Source: Rhodoplanes sp. Z2-YC6860
Lineage (GTDB): Bacteria > Pseudomonadota > Alphaproteobacteria > Rhizobiales > Xanthobacteraceae
Length of the DNA stretch: 64,000 nucleotides
Direction: 5' to 3'
Assembly: GCF_001579845.1 (NCBI RefSeq)
Contig: NZ_CP007440.1
Location: forward strand, 4,920,029 to 4,984,028
Positions 8,906 to 16,763 of this stretch are shown piece by piece. Below the pieces are notes generated by a model. The model made no database searches, had not been told where the DNA came from, and worked only from the letters and a program-made list of their open reading frames with translations. The number at the start of each line of letters is the position of its first letter. The first letter of the stretch is position 1. A program made the position numbers and the translations under genes.

Positions 8906-9307
8906 TCAGACACCCCAATAGCGCGGCGCCTTGTAGTAGTGGTGAATCACGATCTCCTGGCTCCGGTCGCCCCAGTCGAACTCCTCATCCGCCTCATAGG
9001 CGGGAGCGCGAGTGAGCTCCTCGTCCGTGAGATCGACCTGGTAAGCCTCCTGAGCGAGGTCGTATTTCAGCCGCGTCCATGGGATTGGCAGGTGCTTCTT
9101 CTCCATTCCCAGAAAGCCACCGAAGCTCAACACCGCATAAGCGACGTTGCCACTGAGCTTGTCGATCATCAGCCGCTGAATGGCGCCGATTTTTTCTCCA
9201 TTTGGCCGGCGCACCGGCGTTCCCTCAACCCGGTCACTTGCGATCAGGGTATGAGGTTTCAGGCCGGATGGCCGGCGCGTCTGCACTTCTGCCGTATGCA
9301 TTGTCAT
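8906..9307 (-). CDS. PRC-barrel domain protein
   Basis: A 133-residue protein. A PRC-barrel domain covers about residues 20-90: LIASDRVEGTPVRRPNGEKI, then GAIQRLMIDKLSGNVAYAVL and SFGGFLGMEKKHLPIPW. The C-terminus is acidic and ends in a His/Tyr-rich tail. PRC barrels occur in photosynthetic reaction centre H subunits, RimM and many small stress-related rhizobial proteins; this is the stand-alone type. The ATG at 9307 follows a very strong GGAGGTGACC, so the longer open frame to 9517 is not used. Confidence 0.88.
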   Translation of the reverse strand: MTMHTAEVQTRRPSGLKPHTLIASDRVEGTPVRRPNGEKIGAIQRLMIDKLSGNVAYAVLSFGGFLGMEKKHLPIPWTRLKYDLAQEAYQVDLTDEELTRAPAYEADEEFDWGDRSQEIVIHHYYKAPRYWGV

Positions 9308-9605
9308 GGTCACCTCCATGAGCTCGACGTGAGCTTTCACGACATGAGGTTTCGCGACAGAAAACATGGCTATCAGCCGCTGAACGGGCGACTGCCCGAT
9401 CAAGCGCCAATCCGTCTGTCTAGATACAGGGAAATCGAAAGCCACATGTTCACCGCAGTAACCTCCGGCAAATGAGGCGACCTCAGCGGCAGGAACACGG
9501 TCACACGCTCCGATCATTTGGCGACTCGGCCGGCCGCTTCGGTGCGCATCCTGTTTGACTTAGGCGCCAGCGCAGCGTTTGCAAGGGTCGCGCCAGCGAA
9601 GGTCT

Positions 9606-10862
9606 TTACGCCGCGCGCTTCCGCTTCACAGCCTTGACTGCGCGTTTCTTCGGCGCTGCCTTTTTCGGCGCGGGTTTCTTCGCGGCCTTCTTGCCCCTGC
9701 CCCACAGCTCCTTGGTCGCAAGCCGCGCTCCCTCGGCGAGCGCCTCGAGCTTCGCCCACTGGATGCTCGGGTGCACCCGCTGATGAGTCGGCTGCTGCGC
9801 GAAGCCGCAGTCGGAGCCTGCGATCACGTTCTCGCGGCCGACCAGCTTGGCGAGCCGCACGATGCGCTCGCAGATCAATTCCGGATGCTCGACCACGTTG
9901 CTGACATGGCTGATGACGCCCGGGATCAGCACCGCGCCCTTCGGCAGCTTGATGTCTTTCCAGATCTGCCATTCGTGCTCGTGGCGCGGATTGGCCATCT
10001 CCAGCACGAAGGCGCCGGCGCGCACGCTGAGGATCAGGTCGATGATTTCGCGCATCGGCACGTCGGTGGTGTGCGGACCGGGCCAGCTGCCCCAGCAGAC
10101 GTGATAGCGGATCTTCTCCGACGGGATGCCCTTGATGGCTTGGTTGGTCACCGCCATCTGCCTGGCGACCCACTTGCGGTAGTCCTTCATGGTGCCGGGC
10201 GGCACCATGCGGTCATAGGTGACCGCGGCGCGCGCGTCGTCGAGTTGCACCAGGAAGCCGTTGTCGACGATCTGCTTGTATTCGTCGTGCATCGCCGCCC
10301 CGATCGCGTCCATCAGGTCGTCGTCATTCTGGTAGTATTCGTTCTTGCGGTCGGGGATCACCGACGCAGGCGCGGCGACCGGCATGAAGCCCTCGACCGC
10401 CTTGGTGTTCTTCATCGCCGCCTTGAAGTTGTCGATGTCCTGCTGGAGCGCCGCCTGCCCGGTGTACTTGATCGGACCGATCACGACCGAGTCCGTCGTC
10501 ACCTGGATGTGGTCGCGGGCGTCGAGCTCCTTGTAGAACTCGGCGAAGCGCGTGCGGTCCGCGCCGCGGGTGAACGGATTGCCGGTCGGCGTGAACGGCC
10601 GCCGCTCGAAACCGCCCATGCGCTCGATGACATATTGCGACCACGAGATGCCCTTGCCGAACTCGCCGTCGCTGACCACGTCGACGCCGGCCTCGGCCTG
10701 ATGGCGCACCACATCGGCCACCTCCTCGGTCAGCGTCTTGGCATGGGCCGCGGCGTCATAGCCCTCGCCCTTTTGCTTGGCGCGCAGATGCGCGCGGACC
10801 GATTCCGGGCGGATCAGGCTGCCGACGTGAGTGGTGAGGATGCGATCGGTGCTGCGGTGCAT
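9606..10862 (-). CDS. MetE-like (cobalamin-independent methionine synthase C-terminal family) protein with basic tail
   Basis: A 418-residue TIM-barrel protein of the UROD/MetE-C-terminal superfamily. The N-terminus reads TDRILTTHVGSLIRP and DVVSDGEFGKGISW. Candidate zinc ligands are His254 and Cys256 (YHVCWGS), Glu288 (VLEMANP) and Cys352 (AGSDCGF). There is no N-terminal MetE half, so this is not a canonical MetE. Close families are annotated as methionine synthases or as epoxyalkane:CoM-transferase-like proteins. The last 28 residues are about half Lys/Arg (AAKKPAPKKAAPKKR and onward), which is not part of the fold. The ATG at 10862 follows AGGGACC. Confidence 0.8.
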   Translation of the reverse strand: MHRSTDRILTTHVGSLIRPESVRAHLRAKQKGEGYDAAAHAKTLTEEVADVVRHQAEAGVDVVSDGEFGKGISWSQYVIERMGGFERRPFTPTGNPFTRGADRTRFAEFYKELDARDHIQVTTDSVVIGPIKYTGQAALQQDIDNFKAAMKNTKAVEGFMPVAAPASVIPDRKNEYYQNDDDLMDAIGAAMHDEYKQIVDNGFLVQLDDARAAVTYDRMVPPGTMKDYRKWVARQMAVTNQAIKGIPSEKIRYHVCWGSWPGPHTTDVPMREIIDLILSVRAGAFVLEMANPRHEHEWQIWKDIKLPKGAVLIPGVISHVSNVVEHPELICERIVRLAKLVGRENVIAGSDCGFAQQPTHQRVHPSIQWAKLEALAEGARLATKELWGRGKKAAKKPAPKKAAPKKRAVKAVKRKRAA

Positions 10863-11097
10863 GGTGGTCCCTGTCTTACGCGGTCGCGCGATGGTTAGCA
10901 GGTCGGCGCAGGCTTGCAAACGCGGCAGCGAAGGCCTGCAGCGCCCACTTTTGGGCCCATGTTTTCGATCCGAGTCAGGGCGGATGCCCACCACCTGCTT
11001 CGCCCTTGTTGGGCGGATTTCTATCCTAAACCGCTCGTTAACGGCCATCACCTAAAATGCACTGTGATATCGAAACTGTTTCTGTGGCGTGAGGCTT

Positions 11098-11655
11098 ATG
11101 GTTCGCATTGATTTCAACCGCCTGCGGTTTCTCGTCATCGACGACAATCCCCACATGCGGCGGATCATCCGCACACTGCTGCACGGGCTCGGCACTCGCG
11201 ATGTGTTCGAAGCCGATGACGGTGCAACCGGTCTCGACGCCTTCACTCATAACGGGCCCGACATCGTGCTGATCGACTGGGCCATGCCGGTGTTCGACGG
11301 ACTTGAGCTCACGAAGATGATCCGCGAGACGGAGGGCACCGCCAACCCCTATGTGCCGATCATCATGATCACCGGCCACACGGAGAAAGACCGGGTGACC
11401 GCGGCGCGCGACGCCGGGATCACCGAATTCCTCGCCAAGCCGATCTCGGCCAAGGCGCTGTATCATCGGATCGCGAACGTGGTTGCGCATCCGCGGCCGT
11501 TCATCAAGACCAAGACCTACTTCGGCCCCGATCGTCGCCGCAACACCAATCCGAGCTATGCCGGCCCCGAGCGCAGAACAGGCGGCCGGGCGGAGGTGAT
11601 CCGGCAGCAGAGCCTGCGCGAAACGACGAATCCCGTCGCGGCGAAGGGGCACTGA
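11098..11655 (+). CDS. Single-domain response regulator (CheY-like) with GPDRR/GPERR tail
   Basis: A 185-residue receiver protein. The acidic pocket is FLVIDDNP (Asp15, Asp16) and the phosphoacceptor is Asp60 in IVLIDWAMP. Thr in IIMITGHTE and Lys in LAKPIS complete the active site. There is no DNA-binding or enzymatic domain. The C-terminal 60 residues carry YFGPDRRR and YAGPERR repeats, a tail seen in some alphaproteobacterial stand-alone receivers. The ATG at 11098 follows GAGG; a GTG nine bases earlier is possible. It ends five bases before the HPt gene, so the two are co-transcribed and probably exchange phosphoryl groups. Confidence 0.88.
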   Translation: MVRIDFNRLRFLVIDDNPHMRRIIRTLLHGLGTRDVFEADDGATGLDAFTHNGPDIVLIDWAMPVFDGLELTKMIRETEGTANPYVPIIMITGHTEKDRVTAARDAGITEFLAKPISAKALYHRIANVVAHPRPFIKTKTYFGPDRRRNTNPSYAGPERRTGGRAEVIRQQSLRETTNPVAAKGH

Positions 11656-11660
11656 TCGAG

Positions 11661-12227
11661 ATGGCCAGCAGAGTCGCCGGCGACGACCCCAAGGTCGCGA
11701 CGTTCAAGGATCATCAGGTGATCACGCCGGATACGCGCAAGCTGCGCCGAACGGTGCGCGCGGCGATGCCAGGCGAGCCCGATCAGATCGAAGCCGCCGA
11801 GCAGGCGCTGGCGCGGCTCTCCGGCGATTTCCGGCTGTGGATGAACGACGAGTGCGCCAAGCTCGACGCGATGCGTCGCAAGATCAAGGACAGCCCACTG
11901 TCGAAGGAAACGAGCCAAGAGCTGTTTCTCGCCGCCCATAACATCAAGGGCGACAGCAGCACTTTTGGCTTTCCCGAAGTGGCATACGCGGCCGACAGCC
12001 TTTGCCGGCTGATCGAGTACACACCCGAGCTTGCCAAAATCCCGCTCACGATCATCGATCAGCATGTCGACGCGATCCGCGCCATCGTGCGCGAGCACGA
12101 ACGCGAAGACATCTCGAAAATCGCCGGCACGCTGACACAGTCGTTGCGCGCCGTGACCGACGAATTCCTGCTCGCCGAAAACAAGCACCGCCCGGACGTG
12201 CTGCGGATCATCCGCAAGCAGGCTTGA
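11661..12227 (+). CDS. Histidine phosphotransfer (HPt) domain protein
   Basis: A 188-residue, mostly helical protein. The HPt signature is FLAAHNIKGDSSTFGFPEVA, making His93 the phosphorylation site. There is no kinase or receiver domain. An N-terminal stretch of about 60 residues precedes the four-helix bundle and may bind a partner. It starts five bases after the receiver gene. I infer that it takes phosphate from, or gives it to, that receiver. No cognate histidine kinase is in the window. Confidence 0.85.
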   Translation: MASRVAGDDPKVATFKDHQVITPDTRKLRRTVRAAMPGEPDQIEAAEQALARLSGDFRLWMNDECAKLDAMRRKIKDSPLSKETSQELFLAAHNIKGDSSTFGFPEVAYAADSLCRLIEYTPELAKIPLTIIDQHVDAIRAIVREHEREDISKIAGTLTQSLRAVTDEFLLAENKHRPDVLRIIRKQA

Positions 12228-12240
12228 AGGCTCTTCCGAT

Positions 12241-13425
12241 CTAGGCCGCCTCTGCGTGCCATTCCGGATCGACCGTGATCCGGCCGGTCGCCACGAGCTC
12301 GTCGCAGAACAGCCGGGCCTCGTCGCGGGCGGCTTCGGCCGCGAAGCGGCGAAGCAGCGTCAGCAGCGGCTCGATCTCGTCGGCCGCGTCGCTCTCGCAA
12401 CGGCTCAGCGCCCGCTCGATGATGCGGCGCTTGAGACGGCTCGCGCCGCCCGGCTCCATGACGAAACCGTCTTCTCGCATCGCTTCGAGCGCCTCACGGA
12501 ACACCAGGAACGTTGAAGGCGGCAGCCCGGCCTTCTCGTAGAGCGCGCGGAAGCTCGCGCCTTTGCGGTCATGAACGATGCCGGCGACGCGGGAGAGCGG
12601 CACCTGCGCGAGTTCGGCCAGCGACTCTTCGAGGAACGAGACATTGCCGGACAGCAGCGAGCGCAGGATCAGCCCGGCATTGAGCTGGCCGCTTTCGCAG
12701 AGATGGCGGATCAGCGGCCGCACCTCGGAGCCGGGCGAGTCGGCGGCGAGCACCACCGTGGCACGCTCGCAGGCCTCGCGGGTCACGCGCTCGGCGCGCT
12801 CCGGCTCGAGCCACTCGCGGGCGGTGACAAATTCGGCGAGCGTCCGGGAGAGCTTCTGCACCAACGCCTGTCGCGTCGACGCCGTCAGGTCGAGGCGCTG
12901 CAGCAGCACGTCGCGGATCGCGGCGAGATGGCCGTGGCGCTCGATGATGCGGTCGAGCGAGAACGGCACGAGCTCGGCATGAGAATTTTCGAGAAGCAGC
13001 AGGCAGGCTTCGGCGGAGCCGACTTCGGCTATGGCTGCGGCCACCGAGCACGGCAGCAGCGCGCGCATCGCGACGGCAGCCTGACGCTCGACATCCCCGC
13101 TCGCGACCGCCTCGACCAGATCGGCGTCGAGCAGCAGCGGCGAGCGATAAAGAACCGGCCCCGCCACGTCCGGCTGATCGCTGGCCAAGGCATGAACGAT
13201 ATTGGGCGGGGCGGCTTCGCTTGCCGCGAACACGTCGGCGAGCGCGCGCCGCACCAGCGGCGACGGATCGTCGAGCAGCATCGTCATCGCGCCTTCGGCG
13301 GCGATGCGGTCGCTGTCGGAAAGATCCGAATAGAGATAGGCGCGAGCGAGAGCGCCGGTGGCTTCAGCGCGAGTGCCCGACGGGGCGGTGCGCAGCCAGT
13401 GCAAAAACTGACGAACGATCATCAC
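12241..13425 (-). CDS. DUF2336 domain protein
   Basis: A 394-residue helical-repeat protein of the alphaproteobacterial DUF2336 family. The N-terminus has HEAT-like repeats: LARAYLYSDLSDSDRIAAEG, then MLLDDPSPLVRRALADVFAA, then PPNIVHALASDQPDVAGPVL. The C-terminal half contains LAQVPLSRVAGIVHDRKGAS and a helical end. It has no signal peptide. The gene converges on the receiver-HPt pair with a 13-base gap. The family lies near signalling genes but has no established biochemical role. A second in-frame ATG at 13422 is an equal candidate start. Confidence 0.8.
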   Translation of the reverse strand: MMIVRQFLHWLRTAPSGTRAEATGALARAYLYSDLSDSDRIAAEGAMTMLLDDPSPLVRRALADVFAASEAAPPNIVHALASDQPDVAGPVLYRSPLLLDADLVEAVASGDVERQAAVAMRALLPCSVAAAIAEVGSAEACLLLLENSHAELVPFSLDRIIERHGHLAAIRDVLLQRLDLTASTRQALVQKLSRTLAEFVTAREWLEPERAERVTREACERATVVLAADSPGSEVRPLIRHLCESGQLNAGLILRSLLSGNVSFLEESLAELAQVPLSRVAGIVHDRKGASFRALYEKAGLPPSTFLVFREALEAMREDGFVMEPGGASRLKRRIIERALSRCESDAADEIEPLLTLLRRFAAEAARDEARLFCDELVATGRITVDPEWHAEAA

Positions 13426-13537
13426 GACACCACAGGTACGAACACCCGGTCGACTCGCCGGTACACACGCACCATAGCGTCAGGGGCTTAACAAAGCGTT
13501 CAGCATAAATCTTAACCTGCTGAGCGTTGACCCGCGA

Positions 13538-14560
13538 TCAGACGCGGCCGCGAAACAGCGCTCGGGCGTCCGGAAGCTGATCCTGGAAAAGATCGAGCGG
13601 CTGCGGCCTTCGTGGCGGCTCGGGTGAAGCCGGAAGCTGCGGCTCCGGCGCGACGGGAGCGTAGGCCGTGGCCGGCGTGGCAGATGCGTCGGACGCTGGC
13701 GATGTCGGAGCGGCTGGCGGCGTGCCCCAGAGCGCACTGACAACGGGCGCCACCTGCTCGTTGTCTCCGCCCGAGCGGAACAGCCCGTGGAACATCGGGT
13801 TGGCGTTTCTGACGACCGGCGCGGTCTGCTGTGCATTGGCGGCTGCCACCGTGGCCTGATCCGGCAACACCGTCGGTCGCGGATTGGGAAGCGGCGGCCG
13901 CGCCATTGCGGTGGAAGCGGCCGGAGCATTGCTGGCCGGCGCGGCACGGGCCGTGCCATAGCGGCCGAGCAGCGTCTTGTAGACCGCCGCGGCGCCGCGG
14001 GCGTTGCCGCTCGCATCAAAAAAGATCGACGGGTTGGAGCGCGCCGGCCCGGGAAACAGCGCAGCGGCCGGCGTGTAAGGCCGCGATTCGGCAAGATCGA
14101 TGAGGCGCATCGCGCCGTTCGGCCCGAGGAAGTGCGCGATGTAAAGTTCGCCCTCGCTCGGCGCGCGGCCGAACCGCTCGGAGAGCTTGCCGGCATTGGC
14201 CCGCGTGTAGGCTCCCGCCATCACGGCGTTCGCGGTCGGGTCCGAACGCATGTCCATGATGCGGTTGTACATCCGCGGATCGGACACCGAATATTGCCCC
14301 GAAGCCTGCCGCGAGATCGCGTTGGCGTAAGGCGCGTAGCCCAGCGCCGTGCCCTGCTCTTTCAGCGTCGACAGCCAGGTCTGCTCGATGAATTGAAACA
14401 GCCCCTTGGCCGAGGAAGACGGCGCCTGGGCGTTGGGGTTGAGGTTCGACTCGACCTGGGCGGTCGCAAGCAGATATTTGAAGTCCGCACCGGTCATCCG
14501 CGCGGCCTGGCGAATGGCGCCAGTCGCGGCCGTCTGATTGCCGGTGGGCTCGATGTTCAT
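13538..14560 (-). CDS. Transglycosylase SLT-domain protein
   Basis: A 340-residue protein with an N-terminal SLT lysozyme-like domain. The catalytic Glu is in YLLATAQVESNLNPNAQA, followed by SAKGLFQFIEQTWL and SDPRMYNRIMD. IAHFLGPNGAMRLI closes the domain near residue 160. The second half is a low-complexity Pro/Ala linker with PVAPEPQLPASPEPP. No Sec signal peptide is visible, unlike envelope MltE/Slt enzymes. Export by another route, for example a flagellar or secretion apparatus, is therefore possible. Predicted role: local cleavage of peptidoglycan glycan strands. Confidence 0.85.
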   Translation of the reverse strand: MNIEPTGNQTAATGAIRQAARMTGADFKYLLATAQVESNLNPNAQAPSSSAKGLFQFIEQTWLSTLKEQGTALGYAPYANAISRQASGQYSVSDPRMYNRIMDMRSDPTANAVMAGAYTRANAGKLSERFGRAPSEGELYIAHFLGPNGAMRLIDLAESRPYTPAAALFPGPARSNPSIFFDASGNARGAAAVYKTLLGRYGTARAAPASNAPAASTAMARPPLPNPRPTVLPDQATVAAANAQQTAPVVRNANPMFHGLFRSGGDNEQVAPVVSALWGTPPAAPTSPASDASATPATAYAPVAPEPQLPASPEPPRRPQPLDLFQDQLPDARALFRGRV

Positions 14561-14675
14561 CGCAGTCTTCGACGGCCTTCTGCCTGCCGAGTCGCGGACA
14601 GCGATCGGGCTTAAGCGAACTGTTAACGATTATGGTAAACGAAACCTTAACTTGAGATCGAACGGAGAACACAAA

Positions 14676-15170
14676 ATGGCCGACAGCAACACCATCACGG
14701 CGCACCGGCACCAGCGAGGCGGGCTCTATTTCGAGGGCTTCGAGGTCGGCTCGCTGACCGAGCACCGCTATCGGCGCACGGTGACGCAGATGGACAACAT
14801 GCTGTTCTCCAACATGACGCTCAATCCGCAGCCGCTGCACATCGACCGGCACTTCTGCGAGACCGAGACCGACTGGGGCCAGCCGCTGATGAACTCGCTG
14901 TTCACGCTCGGGCTGATGGTCGGCATCCAGGTGTCCGACATGACCAATGGCACCACCATCGCCAACCTCGGCATGACCGACGTCAAATTCCCCCACCCGC
15001 TGTTCGAGGGCGACACCGTGCATTGCTCCACCGAGGTGATCGGCAAGCGCGAGTCGAAGTCGCGGCCGGGCGCCGGCATCGTCGAGTTTCACCACCGCGC
15101 CTACAATCAGGACAACAAGCTGGTCGCCGAGTGCAAGCGGCAGGCCTTCATCAAGATGCAGCCGAAGTAA
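14676..15170 (+). CDS. MaoC-like hotdog dehydratase
   Basis: A 164-residue MaoC/(R)-hydratase-type protein. It opens GGLYFEGFEVGSLTEHRYRR and has NPQPLHIDRHFCETETDWGQ, with the Asp/His pair of the hydratase motif. NSLFTLGLMVG follows, and it ends with VEFHHRAYNQDNKLVAECKR. It probably hydrates an enoyl-CoA. A TTT binding protein and a CitE-like CoA-ester lyase lie downstream on different strands. This suggests a C4/C5 dicarboxyl-CoA route such as mesaconyl- or citramalyl-CoA metabolism (inference). The ATG at 14676 follows GGAGAAC; upstream codons are leader. Confidence 0.88.
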   Translation: MADSNTITAHRHQRGGLYFEGFEVGSLTEHRYRRTVTQMDNMLFSNMTLNPQPLHIDRHFCETETDWGQPLMNSLFTLGLMVGIQVSDMTNGTTIANLGMTDVKFPHPLFEGDTVHCSTEVIGKRESKSRPGAGIVEFHHRAYNQDNKLVAECKRQAFIKMQPK

Positions 15171-15187
15171 CAGCAGACGGACCACTT

Positions 15188-15222
15188 GCGCTCCGTCTGA
15201 CGATGCGAGTTAGACGGAGCGC
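15188..15222. terminator. 11-bp hairpin between convergent genes
   Basis: GCGCTCCGTCT (15188-15198) pairs perfectly with AGACGGAGCGC (15212-15222). It lies between the 3' ends of the MaoC gene (plus) and the TTT gene (minus). A long U-tract is lacking, but the position fits a bidirectional terminator. Confidence 0.55.
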
Positions 15223-15297
15223 GCGAACGGGCTGAGATCCATCCGCACCAGCCGGGCATTGGAGCGCCCTGGCCACCAACGAAGCGAACGATGTCGC

Positions 15298-16275
15298 TCA
15301 CTGCGCCTTGAGGCCGGCCTGCTCCGCGATCTTGGCCATGCGCTGTGCCTCGGCGTCCAGCGCGGCGCGATAGTCTTCGGGCCCGGCGCCGACCGGCTCG
15401 ATGCCCGCGGTCGCGAACTGCGAAATGATGTCGGGCTCCTTCACGATCGCCGCCATCTCGGCCGCGATCTTGTCGACCGCCGCTTTCGGCGTGCCGACAC
15501 GCGTGGTGATGCCCTGGATCACCGCAAGATCGAAGCCCGGCGACAGTTCGGCGATCGCCGGCACGTCCGGCGCCTGCGGCGAACGCTTCGGACCGTTGCT
15601 TCCGAGAATGACCACCTTCCTGGTCTCGGCCGCCGGGCGAAGCCCTGCATAGGCGGCGAACAGGATGTCGATGTGACCTCCGAGAATGGCGCCGATGGTC
15701 TCGCTCGAACCCTTGTAAGGGATGTGGTTCATCTTCAGACCGAACGCGGCATTGAACGCCTCCATCGACAGATGATGGAAGCTGCCGATGCCGATCGAGC
15801 CGTAGTTGAGCTTGCCCGGATTGGCGCGGGCGTAGTCGATCAGTTCCTTGAGGTTCTTCGCCGGCACCTGCGGATTGATGGCGAGAAACAGCGGCGCACG
15901 CGCGACCATCGCGACCGGCAGCACGTCCTTCGGGTTGTACGGCAGCTTGGCGTACAGCAATGGACTGATCGACAGGATCGCGCCGTCGGCCATCATCAGC
16001 GTGTAACCGTCGGCCGGTGCCTGGGTCATCGCCGCGGTGCCGATACCGGAATTCGCGCCCGGCCGATTTTCGATCACCACGGGCTCGCCAATCCGCTCCT
16101 GGAGCCGCTTGCCCACGATCCGGCTGAGGGTGTCCGGCAGTCCGCCGGGCGGGTTCGGCACGATGATCTTGATGGTCTGGTTGGGGTACGGCGCCTGAGC
16201 CAGCGCACCGAGCGGCGCCATCGCGGCGATCAACGCTGCAGCCAGAAGGCTCGCGCAAAATGGCTGTGGTCGCAT
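15298..16275 (-). CDS. Tripartite tricarboxylate transporter (TctC/Bug) substrate-binding protein
   Basis: A 325-residue periplasmic protein with a Sec signal peptide (about residues 1-27, ending APLGALAQA). The Bug-family start follows: YPNQTIKIIVPNPPGGLPDT. Other signatures are VIENRPGANSGIGTAA, LAINPQVPAKNLKELIDYAR and MNHIPYKGSSETIGAILGG. Family members bind small carboxylates and pass them to TctAB or act as sensors. No TctA/TctB gene is nearby, so it is an orphan binding protein. The start at 16275 follows GGGGGCG. Confidence 0.92.
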   Translation of the reverse strand: MRPQPFCASLLAAALIAAMAPLGALAQAPYPNQTIKIIVPNPPGGLPDTLSRIVGKRLQERIGEPVVIENRPGANSGIGTAAMTQAPADGYTLMMADGAILSISPLLYAKLPYNPKDVLPVAMVARAPLFLAINPQVPAKNLKELIDYARANPGKLNYGSIGIGSFHHLSMEAFNAAFGLKMNHIPYKGSSETIGAILGGHIDILFAAYAGLRPAAETRKVVILGSNGPKRSPQAPDVPAIAELSPGFDLAVIQGITTRVGTPKAAVDKIAAEMAAIVKEPDIISQFATAGIEPVGAGPEDYRAALDAEAQRMAKIAEQAGLKAQ

Positions 16276-16426
16276 GGTCGCCCCCCTCTTCCCGCCAATA
16301 TTCTGGCGGGCGGCATCGGCCATGGATAGGGGCTGCGACCAATCGCCGGGCCGCCGGACGGCAGTCCCCAAACGACACGCGGCCACCCGAAACCGGGCAG
16401 CCGCGTCATGTCAAAGTCGCAACGCG

Positions 16427-16543
16427 TCAGATTTTGACGACGCCGGCGAGCTCCAGCACGCCAAACGCGATCAGAATAACCATCAATACGAGAGCAAACC
16501 GCCTGAAGGCATCGCCGCCTGGATTGCTGGTGGTTTCAGTCAT
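16427..16543 (-). CDS. Small single-pass membrane protein
   Basis: A 38-residue product, MTETTSNPGGDAFRRFALVL followed by a hydrophobic helix ending LELAGVVKI. A GAGAAGGGCGATGTC leader precedes the ATG. Short Thr-rich N-terminus plus one membrane helix is a common pattern among rhizobial small proteins. The longer open frame to 16657 lacks similarity. Function unknown, and coding status is moderately supported. Confidence 0.5.
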   Translation of the reverse strand: MTETTSNPGGDAFRRFALVLMVILIAFGVLELAGVVKI

Positions 16544-16763
16544 GACATCGCCCTTCTCGAATTTTTTGCACCGGTCCACGTTTGGCCGTGCGGTTGCAGG
16601 AGGCATCATGCACAGATCGCCAAGGCCAAACATTAAAGCTTTGTCATGTGGGGACATCGGACGGGCGCCAGCCCAGGGACCGGCAGTTCAGAGCCCTCGT
16701 TGACCTCGGCTGGTCCCCAATGGCATCGATTCCGACCCTTTATGGCCAACGAGGTCCGGCACC

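Noticed and set aside
10863-11097. Possible SAM-type riboswitch before the MetE-like gene
   Set aside because: The leader lacks the conserved SAM-II core and pseudoknot sequences and I could not fold another SAM class.
14611-14626. TTAA pair resembling a CtrA box upstream of the MaoC gene
   Set aside because: The spacer is eight bases, not seven, so it does not fit the consensus.
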